Shown: positions 1-8,601 of the stretch, in pieces | Layout of the letters: each line of letters starts with the position of its first letter | How positions within the stretch are numbered: the first letter of the stretch is position 1 | Assembly: GCF_001422405.1 (NCBI RefSeq) | Contig: NZ_LMMV01000005.1 | Span: 62,001-126,000 of the forward strand | Direction of reading: 5' to 3' | DNA length: 64,000 nt | Origin: Pseudorhodoferax sp. Leaf267 | Lineage (GTDB): Bacteria; Pseudomonadota; Gammaproteobacteria; Burkholderiales; Burkholderiaceae_C | Program-made: the position numbers and the translations under genes | The notes under the pieces: model-generated | Databases searched by the model: none | What the model was told of the DNA's origin: nothing | What the model saw: the letters and a program-made list of their open reading frames with translations, nothing else

Positions 1-1
1 C

Positions 2-3000
2 GCGACGCTGCGCTGGCAATTGCGGCCCCTGCTCGACCGCCGCTTGGTGGTCGATCAGCTGCAGGCCAACAAGGTCGTGCTCACGCCCGGCCCGCCGACC
101 GAAAAGCCGCCGGGCGAGCCGCTGCGCAGCGTGGAACTGCCGATCGACATCGAGCTGCCATTCGACGTGCGCGAGATCGTCTGGGCCGCCGCCACGCCCG
201 TGACCGTCCACGGACTGGCCGGCCACTACCGCTACGCCGAACACACCCACGGGCTGCGGCTGGACGGCGTGGAAGTGGCCGACGGCCGCTACCAGGGCCA
301 GCTGAGCCTGCAAGGCGCTGCGCCGATGGCGCTGACGGCAGCGCTGCGCGGCACCGTGACGGCACCGATGGCCGAGGGTGTCGCCCCGCTGGTGGTGCAG
401 GCCGATGCCGACGTGCAGGGCACGCTGTCCGACCCCGAAGGCCGCCTGGCCGTGAAGGCCCGCGTGGCGCCCGCGGCCGGCAGCGACGACCCCATGCGCG
501 CGAGCCTGGACGCAGAGATCGCGCCCTGGGCCACCCAGCCCGTCGTGCGCGCGCAGGGCGACTTCACGCGCATCGATGCCGCGCGGTTCTGGCCCACGGC
601 GCCGCGCACCGATCTGTCGGGCGACGTCGTGGCTGGCCCGCTGCCCGGCGCCACACCGGCTGCGCCCGCCTGGCAGGCCCGCGTGCAGGCGCGCAACGCA
701 CTGCCCGGCCCCTGGGACCAGCGCAAGCTGCCGCTCGCCAGCGTGGACGCCACGGCCCAGCTGCAGGGCCAGGACTGGACCATCCTGCCCAGCACGCTCG
801 CGCTGGGCCAGGGCGAGATCCAGGTGCAGGGCCGCTACAGCCCGGCGCCCGCGCCGTGGCAGATCGAAGCCAAGGTGCAGGGCGTGCGGCCCTCTCTGCT
901 CTACACGGGCCTGGACCCGTCCCCCATCTCGGGCACGGCCACTGCCACGCAGCAGGACAGCACCATCGCTTTCGATGTGGCGTTGAAGGCCGCGCCGGCC
1001 GGGCGCCAGGCCGCAGGCGGCGCGCTGATGGCCGGCCAGCGCGTGGACGAAATTCTGGCCAAGGGCCAATGGCGCGCGCAGACCCTGGACCTGCAGAACC
1101 TGCGCATCGACGCGGGCCCCGCCCGCCTGGCCGGCCAGTTGCGCGCGCAGATCGATGCCAAGGCCGGCGCCGGCCGTCTGGACTTCAGCGCGCCCGGCGC
1201 CACCGCCCGCATCGAAGGCGACATCGCGGCCACGCGCGGCACGGCTACGGCCAACGTGGACCTGCGCGACGCGGCAGCGCTGCAACGCTGGGTCAGCGCC
1301 TTGCCGGGCCTGTCCAACCTGTTCGCCGGCGCCACGGCCGCCGGCGCGGCGCAGCTGGACCTGCGCTGGCAGGGCGGCTGGGCCACGCTGCAGCAGCAGA
1401 TCGACCAGCCCTCGACACCGCTGCCCGGCCTGTCGGTGCAGATGGCCCTGAACGCTCCGCGGCTGGATCTGCAACTGCCGGCAGCGCCACCGGCCGTGGG
1501 CGCCACACCAGCCCCTGCGAACACGCCCACCCGCGTGCAGCTGCGCGGCCTCAAGGTCGACCTGGCCGGCACGCCGGCCAACGCCACGCTGGCCGTCGAT
1601 GGCACCGCCACGCTGGGCACGCAGCAGCTGCAGCTCAGCACGCGCGCCAGCGGCGGCATCGCGGGCCGCGACCAGTGGCGTCTGGCCCTGGCCAGCTTGC
1701 GCGCCACGGCCACGCTGCCCGACCCGGCCAAGCCCAATCCCGACACCTGGAGCCTGCAACTCGATTCGCCGCTGTCGGCCACGGTGCGCAAGACGCCGGC
1801 GCCGGGCTGGCGCGTCGAGGCCACCGGCGCCAGCGCGTCGGTCACCGGCCCCGTGCCCGGTACCGTGCGCCTGCAGTGGCAGCCCCTGCTGTTCGTACAG
1901 ACGGCGGGCAGCACACCGGATGCACCCGCGCGCTACCAGGTGCGCAGCAGCGGCCGGCTGCTGGGCCTGCCCATGGCCTGGGCGCAGGCCATGGCCGCGC
2001 AGGGCACCGCGGATCCACGCGCCGGCATCACGGGCGACCTGGTGTTCGACGGCGATTGGGACATCGACGCCATGGACAGCCTGCGCGCCACGGTCAAGCT
2101 CGCGCGGCGCAGTGGCGACATCCAGGTGCGCGCAGGCGGCGCTGCGCAGATCCGGCGCATCCAGACCACGGGCACCGGCACCGCGAGCGAGACCCGCATC
2201 GACGGCGGCAAGCCGGCCGACGCACCGGCCACGCCGGCCGGCATCCGGCGTGCCGAGCTGGTCGTGAGCGCCGAAGGCGAAGCCCTGCGTGCGCAGCTGA
2301 ACTGGGACAGCGCGCGCGCCGGCCAGGCGAGTGCCGATCTGCGCACCCGGCTCGTTCAGCAGGGCAACGCCTACAGCTGGCCCGATGACGCGCCGCTGTC
2401 GGGCCGTCTCGTGGCCAGCGTGCCCAACATCGGCGTGTGGTCCATGTTCGCGCCGCCGGCCTGGCGCATCGACGGCACGCTGGCGGCCGATGCCACGCTC
2501 GCCGGCAACCGCAGCGCGCCGCAGTGGAGCGGCCTGCTCTCGGCCGACGGGCTGGAGCTGCGCGCGGCCGTCGAAGGCATCGAGCTGCGCGATGGCCGCC
2601 TGCGCGCCAACCTGCGCGGCAACCGGCTTGTCGTGGACGAGTTCTCGCTCAAGGGCGGCAGCGCCAGCCGCGCGCGCATCGCCGGCCCCAGCGGCAACCT
2701 CAGCACCGTCAGCAGCGAAGCCGCACGCGACGGTGGCGAGCTGCGCATCACGGGCGACGTCAGCTGGGACCAGGCCTCGGCCGAGCGCTCGGGCATCCGC
2801 ATGGCGCTGGCGGCGCAGTTGCGCACGCTGCGCGTGCTGGTGCGCAGCGACCGCCAGGTCACGCTGTCGGGCCAGGTGCAGGCCAACCTGGACGACGGCC
2901 AGTTCAGGCTGCGCGGCGCGCTGACCACCGACCGCGGCGTCATCATCCTGCCCGACGAGACCGCCCCCACGCTGGGCACGGACGTGACGATCCGCTCGGC

Positions 3001-3814
3001 CGCCATCGACAAGGAGGCCGCGGCCCGGCAGGCGCGCGAGAAGGCCAGTGCCGACAAGGCCGCCGCCCAGGCGGCCAAGGCTACGCCGAGCAAGCCGCCC
3101 GACGTCGCCATCAGCGTCGACATGGGCGAGGACTTCGCCGTGCAGGGCCACGGGCTGACCACGCGGCTGGGCGGGCAGATCGAGGTCACGGCCAACGCCC
3201 GCTCCGGCGGCCAGCCGCGCATCACGGGCGAGATCCGCACCGTGCAGGGCCGCTACCGCGCCTATGGCCAGCAGCTGGACGTGGAATCGGGCCTGGCCCG
3301 TTTCAACGGCCCTTACGACAACCCCTCGCTCGACATCCTGGCGATCCGCCCGAACCTGGAGCAGAAGGCGGGCGTGCGCGTCACGGGCTCCGCACAGTCG
3401 CCACGCGTGGCGCTGTATTCATCGCCGCAGCTGACCGATGCCGAAACCCTGTCGTGGATGCTGCTGGGCCGCTCCACGGCCGGCGGCGGCGCCGAGGCTG
3501 CCGTGATGCAGCAGGCCGCGCTGGCGCTACTGGGCGGATTCGGCCCCAAGGGCGGTGGCGGCAATTTTGCGAGCCGCTTCGGCCTGGACGAGATCGGCTT
3601 CAAAGGCCCGGCCAGCGGCGAAAGCGCCAGCAGTTCGGCCCTGACGCTGGGCAAGCGCCTGACCGACCAGGTCTACGTGACTTATGAAGCGAGCCTGGCC
3701 GGCAGCCTGGGCACGCTCTACATCTTCTACGACCTGACGCGCAACTTGGCACTGCGCGGACAGGCCGGGCTCAAGAGCGGCGTGGACCTGATCTACACCC
3801 TGAGCTACGACTGA
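2..3814 (+). CDS. tamB: TamB, translocation and assembly module, 5' end outside window
   Basis: Inner-membrane-anchored periplasmic protein that works with the outer-membrane BamA-like partner TamA in outer-membrane protein assembly and in phospholipid transport between the membranes. The frame is open from base 2, so the N-terminus and signal anchor lie upstream; 1270 residues are visible. The sequence shows long repetitive beta-rich tracts rich in Ala, Gly and Asp, and a C-terminal DUF490/TamB domain with the typical end (GLKSGVDLIYTLSYD). A Lys/Ala-rich insertion near residues 1000-1035 (KEAAARQAREKASADKAA) interrupts the beta-helical part. TamA, normally directly upstream, would be outside the window. 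It is followed after 34 bp by a tRNA gene. Confidence 0.93.
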   Translation, partial: ATLRWQLRPLLDRRLVVDQLQANKVVLTPGPPTEKPPGEPLRSVELPIDIELPFDVREIVWAAATPVTVHGLAGHYRYAEHTHGLRLDGVEVADGRYQGQLSLQGAAPMALTAALRGTVTAPMAEGVAPLVVQADADVQGTLSDPEGRLAVKARVAPAAGSDDPMRASLDAEIAPWATQPVVRAQGDFTRIDAARFWPTAPRTDLSGDVVAGPLPGATPAAPAWQARVQARNALPGPWDQRKLPLASVDATAQLQGQDWTILPSTLALGQGEIQVQGRYSPAPAPWQIEAKVQGVRPSLLYTGLDPSPISGTATATQQDSTIAFDVALKAAPAGRQAAGGALMAGQRVDEILAKGQWRAQTLDLQNLRIDAGPARLAGQLRAQIDAKAGAGRLDFSAPGATARIEGDIAATRGTATANVDLRDAAALQRWVSALPGLSNLFAGATAAGAAQLDLRWQGGWATLQQQIDQPSTPLPGLSVQMALNAPRLDLQLPAAPPAVGATPAPANTPTRVQLRGLKVDLAGTPANATLAVDGTATLGTQQLQLSTRASGGIAGRDQWRLALASLRATATLPDPAKPNPDTWSLQLDSPLSATVRKTPAPGWRVEATGASASVTGPVPGTVRLQWQPLLFVQTAGSTPDAPARYQVRSSGRLLGLPMAWAQAMAAQGTADPRAGITGDLVFDGDWDIDAMDSLRATVKLARRSGDIQVRAGGAAQIRRIQTTGTGTASETRIDGGKPADAPATPAGIRRAELVVSAEGEALRAQLNWDSARAGQASADLRTRLVQQGNAYSWPDDAPLSGRLVASVPNIGVWSMFAPPAWRIDGTLAADATLAGNRSAPQWSGLLSADGLELRAAVEGIELRDGRLRANLRGNRLVVDEFSLKGGSASRARIAGPSGNLSTVSSEAARDGGELRITGDVSWDQASAERSGIRMALAAQLRTLRVLVRSDRQVTLSGQVQANLDDGQFRLRGALTTDRGVIILPDETAPTLGTDVTIRSAAIDKEAAARQAREKASADKAAAQAAKATPSKPPDVAISVDMGEDFAVQGHGLTTRLGGQIEVTANARSGGQPRITGEIRTVQGRYRAYGQQLDVESGLARFNGPYDNPSLDILAIRPNLEQKAGVRVTGSAQSPRVALYSSPQLTDAETLSWMLLGRSTAGGGAEAAVMQQAALALLGGFGPKGGGGNFASRFGLDEIGFKGPASGESASSSALTLGKRLTDQVYVTYEASLAGSLGTLYIFYDLTRNLALRGQAGLKSGVDLIYTLSYD

Positions 3815-3834
3815 ATGGGGCCCGGCACGGCCCC

Positions 3835-3840
3835 TACAAT
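3835..3840 (+). promoter_or_regulatory. Probable -10 box of the tRNA-Arg promoter
   Basis: TACAAT lies nine bases before the tRNA 5' end, followed by a GC-rich discriminator (GCCGCGCT), as is common at stringently controlled stable-RNA promoters. The -35 region, which would fall at the tamB stop codon, is weak. Inferred from position and sequence only. Confidence 0.5.
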
Positions 3841-3848
3841 GCCGCGCT

Positions 3849-3923
3849 CTCCTCGTAGTTCAATGGATAGAACGAGTGCCTCCTAAGCGCTAGATACAGG
3901 TTCGATTCCTGTCGAGGGGACCA
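3849..3923 (+). tRNA. tRNA-Arg (anticodon CCT)
   Basis: The cloverleaf folds by eye. The acceptor stem CTCCTCG pairs with CGAGGGG (one T-G wobble), the D stem GTTC with GAAC, the anticodon stem AGTGC with GCGCT around the loop CTCCTAA (anticodon CCT), and the T stem ACAGG with CCTGT; the CCA end is encoded. It reads AGG codons. The 3' end (bases 3905-3923) is the attachment core used by the adjacent integrase. The tRNA stays intact at the left end of the inserted element, but its terminator has been moved about 17.8 kb away to 21769-21795. Confidence 0.95.
3905..3923 (+). other. attL core, tRNA 3' end
   Basis: The 19-bp word ATTCCTGTCGAGGGGACCA forms the 3' end of tRNA-Arg and recurs identically at 21700-21718 in the same orientation. 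Integrases of the neighbouring type recombine at tRNA 3' ends, so this is the left attachment core. Confidence 0.92.
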
Positions 3924-4021
3924 AGTATGGGTCCAGGTATATCCACAGACGGCTAATGTTTTGGTTTTCTCGTTGGAAATCAATAATCTGCATGTCCAAG
4001 GTCGTCTAACACCATCCAACC

Positions 4022-4086
4022 AGATACCGTACAATTTTCGGTATCTCCTACGGTACGCCGGCCAGTACTGCAGTGGAGATACCGTA
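4022..4086 (+). repeat. Arm-type integrase-binding repeats, left end
   Basis: The 10-mer AGATACCGTA occurs exactly at 4022-4031 and 4077-4086. Between them TTCGGTATCT (4037-4046) is an inverted near-copy and TACGGTAC (4049-4056) a partial one. The inverse word TACGGTATCT recurs exactly at 21635-21644 near attR. Repeats flanking a recombinase gene and shared by both ends of an element are the expected layout of arm-binding sites, and these may also regulate the int promoter. Binding itself is inferred. Confidence 0.65.
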
Positions 4087-4098
4087 AATGAGGGCGCT

Positions 4099-5286
4099 AT
4101 GGGTCTGGTTGATACCTTTGTCCGGCAGGTCAAACATAGGGGCGCTCCTGCGGGCGAAAAGTACGCCGATGGAGGCGGCCTGTACCTGCATGTCAAGGCG
4201 GCCGGCAAGTACTGGCGCATGGACTACGCCTTCCTGGGCAAACGCAAGACCTTGGCCATTGGCGTCTACCCTGCCGTCTCCCTGCTGAAGGCCCGCCAGC
4301 GCCGGGACAAGGCCAAGGAACAACTGGCCGACGGCATCGACCCGAGCGCTGCCAAGAAGCAGGAGCGCAAGGCCGCCGTCGATGCTGCAACCAGCACCTT
4401 CGAGGTGATCGCGCGGGCCTGGCATAAGACAAACAAGGCCGAGCGCGGCAAGGTCACGCAGGCCAAGGTGCTGACCTGGCTGGAAAAAGATGTGTTCCCA
4501 ACACTTGGCGCGATGCCGATCAAGGCCATCTCGCCCCAGGACGTGCTTCAGGTCGCCCGTCGCATGGAGGCCCGCGGCGTTCAGGAGAGCGCGCACCGGA
4601 TCAGCCGGATCTGCGGCCACGTGTTTCGGTACGCCGTCGGCGAGGGCCTGGCTGACCGTGACGTCACGGCCGACTTGAGCGGCAACCTTGCGCCGGTCAG
4701 GAAGGGCCACTTCGCTGCGATCACCAAGCCCGAGCTGGTCGGCCCCCTGCTCCGCGCCATCGAGGTCTACGGCGGCCACATCTTCGCCGCGTCGGCGTTA
4801 AGACTGGCGCCGATGTTGTTCGTCCGGCCCGGCGAACTCAGGGCGGCCGAGTGGACAGAAATGGATCTCGACGCGGGCATCTGGGAGATACCGGCCGAGC
4901 GCATGAAGATGAAACAGGCGCATGTCGTGCCGCTGGCGACCCAGGCCGTTGCGATCCTTCGCAGGCTGCACCCGGTCACCGGCGAGGGCCGCTTTGTCTT
5001 CCCCAGCATCAGGACCGGCGAACGGCCCATGAGCGAGAACACGATAAACGCGGCGCTGCGTTCGCTGGGGTACGACAGCACAGTGATGACCGGTCATGGC
5101 TTCCGGGCGATGGCCAGGACCATCATGGACGAGGTGCTCGGCGAGCGCGTCGACCTGATCGAGCACCAGCTGGCCCACACCGTGAAGGACGCTAACGGGC
5201 GGGCCTACAACCGCACGGCTCATCTTGCAGCGCGGCGAGAAATGATGCAGCGGTGGGCCGACTACCTCGAAAAGCTGCGGGCGTGA
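4099..5286 (+). CDS. int: Tyrosine-recombinase integrase, P4/DUF4102 type
   Basis: Catalyses site-specific insertion and excision of the element at tRNA-Arg. 395 residues. The N-terminal DUF4102 arm-binding domain is marked by YADGGGLYLHV and the middle by the SAM-like core-binding region. The C-terminal catalytic domain contains R243 (in VRPGEL), H333-x-x-R336 (GHGFRA), H360 (QLAH) and Tyr370 (AYNR). I start at ATG 4099 (MGLVDTF), which gives the usual family N-terminus and has GAGGG upstream. A longer reading from 3961 would run through the arm-site repeats and adds non-homologous residues. It sits 175 bp from the tRNA, reading away from attL. Confidence 0.93.
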   Translation: MGLVDTFVRQVKHRGAPAGEKYADGGGLYLHVKAAGKYWRMDYAFLGKRKTLAIGVYPAVSLLKARQRRDKAKEQLADGIDPSAAKKQERKAAVDAATSTFEVIARAWHKTNKAERGKVTQAKVLTWLEKDVFPTLGAMPIKAISPQDVLQVARRMEARGVQESAHRISRICGHVFRYAVGEGLADRDVTADLSGNLAPVRKGHFAAITKPELVGPLLRAIEVYGGHIFAASALRLAPMLFVRPGELRAAEWTEMDLDAGIWEIPAERMKMKQAHVVPLATQAVAILRRLHPVTGEGRFVFPSIRTGERPMSENTINAALRSLGYDSTVMTGHGFRAMARTIMDEVLGERVDLIEHQLAHTVKDANGRAYNRTAHLAARREMMQRWADYLEKLRA

Positions 5287-5288
5287 CC

Positions 5289-5453
5289 AGAACACCGGCA
5301 TCAACTCGATCTGCGACAGCAGCGGCGGGTCACATTCGCCCACTACTACAAGATCAAAGTGCGCGACCGGCAGATGTTCAGCAACCCGCCGTGCAGATCT
5401 TCGAGAACAACTTCGACTACATCCGCGACGACTTCAAGATCACTAAGGACTAG
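5289..5453 (+). pseudogene. Broken coding remnant between int and cargo gene
   Basis: Two short protein-like stretches lie in different frames. VTFAHYYKIKVRDRQMFSN is readable from about 5327, and VQIFENNFDYIRDDFKITKD ends at the stop codon 5451-5453. Their aromatic and charged composition looks like real protein, and a one- or two-base shift near 5390 would join them. I do not recognise the family. It may be what is left of a gene lost when the neighbouring cargo gene arrived. Confidence 0.35.
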
Positions 5454-5454
5454 G

Positions 5455-5862
5455 TTGCGTAAATCGTCTTTTGACTTAGTTGACCTATCCAGCGAGACGC
5501 CCGCGCGCGCTTCGCTCGAAGATGCTGCCTTTCAGTTGCTGTGTCAGTATGCGCGCATGTTTTCCTCAGAAAACAACGACTTACGACGGTCTGGAGAGGA
5601 GAAGCTGAAGGAGATAGCGGCAATCTGGGCAGAGAGAAAAGGCGCTAGCCTGATCGGTCTGATGTTGAAGGAGAAGCAGAAGGAAGTGTTCGAAAGCAAG
5701 AACAACGACTACTTTCAGTTCCTCAATACCCAGCGAGGAGTTACCAATACAAAAAAGTTGGCAACGCTTTTGCAAAAACGCTTTGAAATCAACAGCTTCC
5801 GGAGCTGTGAGGATGTTGTGAGAGCGTGGAAGAAGAATTTACGTTCAGCGGGCGGCCCGTAA
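5455..5862 (+). CDS. Hypothetical cargo protein, low-GC
   Basis: 135 residues if started at TTG 5455, which follows AAGGAC; an upstream start at 5359 would read through the broken remnant. The protein is mostly helical and charged (for example KEKQKEVFESKNNDYFQF, then NTKKLATLLQKRF) with a C-terminal ARG/LYS-rich end. I see no recognisable domain, signal peptide or membrane segment. Base composition is clearly richer in A/T and codon use differs from every neighbour, suggesting separate and recent acquisition. Its place between int and the replication genes is a frequent cargo slot in satellites and islands. Function unknown; defence or regulation are possible. Confidence 0.6.
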   Translation: MRKSSFDLVDLSSETPARASLEDAAFQLLCQYARMFSSENNDLRRSGEEKLKEIAAIWAERKGASLIGLMLKEKQKEVFESKNNDYFQFLNTQRGVTNTKKLATLLQKRFEINSFRSCEDVVRAWKKNLRSAGGP

Positions 5863-5933
5863 ATCCGCCGCGCGCCAGCTCAAATTGCCAATGTGGCATC
5901 CCATATCATTTGGGCACCGTTGGACGACTTAAG

Positions 5934-5945
5934 GCCACATGTGGC
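5934..5945 (+). promoter_or_regulatory. 12-bp palindrome upstream of alpA, possible operator
   Basis: GCCACATGTGGC is a perfect palindrome, with a half site ATGTGGC at 5891-5897, in the 256-bp gap between the cargo gene and alpA. The gap holds no other gene that I can support. It may contain the main early promoter; the binding factor is unknown. Confidence 0.35.
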
Positions 5946-6118
5946 TGCTTCCAAAGGCGAACGGGCCAGCAACTTCCACATCGCTGACCCGTCCTTGAAC
6001 ACCAGGCCAAAGCCTAGAGCCCACTCCGTCAAGAGGACTCTGAGTATGCCAGCGTAGCCCGCACCTGGGTGTAACTGGTCGGTTCTGGTGGTTTTTTCAC
6101 TTACCGAAAAGGCAAGTT

Positions 6119-6316
6119 ATGACCACTGCGACCCCCTCCCCCGTCACTGAAGACGCCATCCTGCGCGAGCCCAAGGTGCTCATGCGCTTCCCCGTCTCGC
6201 GCGCCGCCTGGTGGGCTGGCGTGAAGGACGGACGCTACCCAGCACCTGTGAAGCTGGGCCCGCGCAGCACCGGATGGCGCAAATCCGACATCGATAAGTT
6301 GATCGCTAGCCTGTAA
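6119..6316 (+). CDS. alpA: AlpA-family DNA-binding regulator or excisionase
   Basis: 65-residue winged-helix protein of the AlpA/MerR-like class. The C-terminal part shows the usual pattern: a helix-turn-helix (LMRFPVSRAAWWAGVKDGRYP) followed by PAPVKLGPRSTGWRKSDID. In P4-type elements and Gram-negative PICIs such proteins activate integrase or early genes and can be the target of helper-phage induction. It is the first gene of a plus-strand block that runs with overlaps to the terminase, so it probably controls entry into the replication cycle. The start at ATG 6119 follows AAGGCAAGTT, a weak ribosome site. Confidence 0.85.
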   Translation: MTTATPSPVTEDAILREPKVLMRFPVSRAAWWAGVKDGRYPAPVKLGPRSTGWRKSDIDKLIASL

Positions 6317-6328
6317 GAGGTGGCGCTC

Positions 6329-6544
6329 ATGAATAAGACCGGTCACGACGCGGTCAGCTCGACCGCACCCGCCGACAAGGATTTCCGCACGCTCCAGGCG
6401 CAATTCGCGCTCAAGGGCCACCAGCTGCACCGCACCGAGGGCGCCAAGCCTGAACTGTTCTGTACCCGCTGGCGCTTGGTCAAGCACTTGGACGACCTGG
6501 ACCACGCCCGCCGCTTCCTGGAACAGATCGGCGGTGGCCAGTGA
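6329..6544 (+). CDS. Small hypothetical protein upstream of replication gene
   Basis: 71 residues. I start at ATG 6329 because AAGAGGTGG lies five bases upstream; GTG 6320 would overlap this ribosome site. Its stop shares bases with the ATG of the next gene, so the two are translationally coupled. The sequence has a short Gly-x-His/Thr region (GHQLHRTEGAKP) followed by TRWRLVKHLDDLDHARRFLEQ, a helical end common in small proteins coded before satellite primases. No catalytic motif is visible; an accessory role in replication is an inference from position. Confidence 0.75.
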   Translation: MNKTGHDAVSSTAPADKDFRTLQAQFALKGHQLHRTEGAKPELFCTRWRLVKHLDDLDHARRFLEQIGGGQ

Positions 6545-8601
6545 TGGACGCGTTGACCCAATTCCGCGACGCAATGGTCGCGCGCGATCTGATCCCGCCC
6601 GACCGCATCGACGCCGACGGGCAGCTGCACCGCTGCGACGTGAAGGGCAAGCACGGCAAGAACGACGGCGCCTATGTCCTGCACCTGGACGGGATCCCCT
6701 GCGGCGGCTTCCAGAACCACAAGGACGGCCTGGACTGGCAGAAGTGGCGCGCCGATGTCGGCCGCGCACTGACCGTCGAAGAACAGGCCGCCGAGCGCGA
6801 ACGCATCGCAGCCATCCAGTCCCAGCGCGAGCGGGATGACGAGGGCCGCCGCCTGGCTGCATCCATCGAAGCATCCGGTCTGGTTGCCAAGTCCAAGGCC
6901 GGGGCGCCTGAGCACCCCTACATCATCAAGAAGGGCATCAAGTCGCACGGCCTGCGCATCGTCGGCGCCAATCTGATCGTCCCCGCCAAAGACGTGAACG
7001 GCAAGCTGCACACCGTGCAGCGCATCGGGCCGGATGGCAGCAAGCTGTTCCTTTCCGGTGGCCGCAAAACCGGCTGCATGTTCCTCATGGGGCGGATCTC
7101 TGACATCGTCATCGTAGTAGAGGGTTTCGCCACCGGCGCTACCGTCCGCGAGGCCACCGGGCATCCCGTCGCCGTGGCTTTCGATGCCGGCAACTTGACG
7201 CCGGTCGCTCTGGCGCTGCACGACAAGTACCCGGAGGCGCAGATCGTGATCGGTGCTGATGATGACGCCGGGACCGATGGCAACCCGGGCACCGCCAAGG
7301 CCCTGGAGGCCGCGGAGCGGGTGGGCGGCAAGGTGGTGTTGCCCAACTTCCGCGAGGACCGTCCGGCCGGCGCCAGTGACTTCAATGACCTGCACCTACT
7401 CCACGGCCTTGATGCCGTGCGGGCCTGTTTCGAAACCGTCGCAACGCCTGCGCAGCACAGCGTGATCTTGACGTGCGGCGCCGATCTGGTGCCGACTGCG
7501 GTCAGGTGGATGTGGCCCAACTGGTTGGCGCTTGGAAAGCTGCACATCCTGGCGGGGTCTCCCGGTCAGGGCAAGACAACGCTGGCAGTGACGATGGCTG
7601 CCACCGTGACCATCGGGGGCCAATGGCCCGACGGGTCCAGGTGCGATGCAGGCAACATCCTGATCTGGAGCGGCGAAGACGACGCGGCAGACACCTTGTT
7701 GCCGCGGCTCATGGCTGCTGGCGGCGACAAGCGGCGATGCTTTTTCATCACCGGCGCCAAGAGGGATGGCGAGGTCGTCCCATTTGACCCGGCGCGCGAC
7801 CTGGGGCAGCTGCAAGCAGCAATCCAGCGGATTGGTGGCATCCGCCTCCTGGTGGTGGACCCGGTAGTCAGCGCGGTCGCTGGCGACAGCCACAAGAACA
7901 CCGAGGTCCGCCGTGCACTACAGCCGCTGGTCGACCTGGCAGCAAGCTGCGACTGTGCGGTACTGGGCATCACGCACTTTGCCAAGGGCGGGCAAGGCAC
8001 TGATCCTGCGCAGCGCGTCGTCGGCTCAGTGGCGTTCGCCGCTGTTGCCCGTGTCGTGCTGGTGGCGGCCAAGGTACAGGGCGAGGAAGGCAAGGACACG
8101 CGCATCCTGGCGCGCAGCAAATCCAACATCGGCCCGGACGATGGTGGCTTTGAGTACCACCTTGAACAGACCGAACCACTGCCGGGCATCCATGCATCGC
8201 GCATCGCTTGGGGCAAGGCCGTCGAGGGCAGTGCGCGCGAGCTGCTGACCGACGTTGCAGACGAGGAAAGCCAGGCTGATGACCACAACGACGCAGCCGA
8301 CATGCTGCGCGCCGAGTTGTCGGCGGAGGTGTGGACCAATTCAAACGACGCGGCCAAGACGCTGAAGGACGCCGGCTTCAGCAAGAAGCAGATTTGGCAG
8401 GCAGGCAAGAAGCTGCACATCCTGCGCCAAAAAGGGACTGCGGGACCGCACGATGCCTGGTACTGGCGCCTGCCCAACTATCCCGGCAAGGCGTTCGTGA
8501 ACGGCCTGGAAGTCCAAGATTCCGCCCAAGGTTCCCAAGGTTCCACGTTCCGAGACGGGGAATCTTCGGAATCTTGGGAATCTTCGGAGGTGCGTGTATG
8601 A
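6544..8601 (+). CDS. Toprim primase / RecA-like helicase replication protein
   Basis: 685 residues. The N-terminal part resembles the zinc-less primase region of plasmid and satellite proteins. The Toprim domain has Glu193 in VVEGFATG and the acidic triplet Asp239-241 in IGADDDAG. A RepA/DnaB-like ATPase follows with Walker A GSPGQGKTT (338-346) and Walker B-like LLVVDPV. A C-terminal winged-helix-like segment (SNDAAKTLKDAGFSKKQIWQ) may bind DNA. It is probably the replication initiator and helicase of the element, comparable in role to P4 alpha. The last 30 codons are made of 9-bp repeats that may be its own binding sites. The next gene overlaps by four bases. Confidence 0.85.
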   Translation: MDALTQFRDAMVARDLIPPDRIDADGQLHRCDVKGKHGKNDGAYVLHLDGIPCGGFQNHKDGLDWQKWRADVGRALTVEEQAAERERIAAIQSQRERDDEGRRLAASIEASGLVAKSKAGAPEHPYIIKKGIKSHGLRIVGANLIVPAKDVNGKLHTVQRIGPDGSKLFLSGGRKTGCMFLMGRISDIVIVVEGFATGATVREATGHPVAVAFDAGNLTPVALALHDKYPEAQIVIGADDDAGTDGNPGTAKALEAAERVGGKVVLPNFREDRPAGASDFNDLHLLHGLDAVRACFETVATPAQHSVILTCGADLVPTAVRWMWPNWLALGKLHILAGSPGQGKTTLAVTMAATVTIGGQWPDGSRCDAGNILIWSGEDDAADTLLPRLMAAGGDKRRCFFITGAKRDGEVVPFDPARDLGQLQAAIQRIGGIRLLVVDPVVSAVAGDSHKNTEVRRALQPLVDLAASCDCAVLGITHFAKGGQGTDPAQRVVGSVAFAAVARVVLVAAKVQGEEGKDTRILARSKSNIGPDDGGFEYHLEQTEPLPGIHASRIAWGKAVEGSARELLTDVADEESQADDHNDAADMLRAELSAEVWTNSNDAAKTLKDAGFSKKQIWQAGKKLHILRQKGTAGPHDAWYWRLPNYPGKAFVNGLEVQDSAQGSQGSTFRDGESSESWESSEVRV
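8514..8586 (+). repeat. 9-bp iterons in opposed orientation, candidate replication origin
   Basis: Motif CCAAGRTTCC occurs at 8514-8523, 8526-8535 and 8535-8544 (the last two 9 bp apart), with a degenerate unit after them. The inverse GGAATCTTSG then occurs at 8559-8568, 8568-8577 and 8577-8586, again with 9-bp spacing. Repeats thus face each other around a 14-bp centre. They lie in the last codons of the replication gene and are read as tripeptide repeats (QGS, ESS). The same 10-mers recur at 18120-18129 and 18855-18880. Iterons in or beside the initiator gene are typical of satellite origins; function here is inferred. Confidence 0.65.

Noticed and set aside
8514-8586. CRISPR array or minisatellite
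   Set aside because: Units are 9-10 bp without spacers, are arranged in opposite directions, and recur at a distant place beside non-coding DNA.
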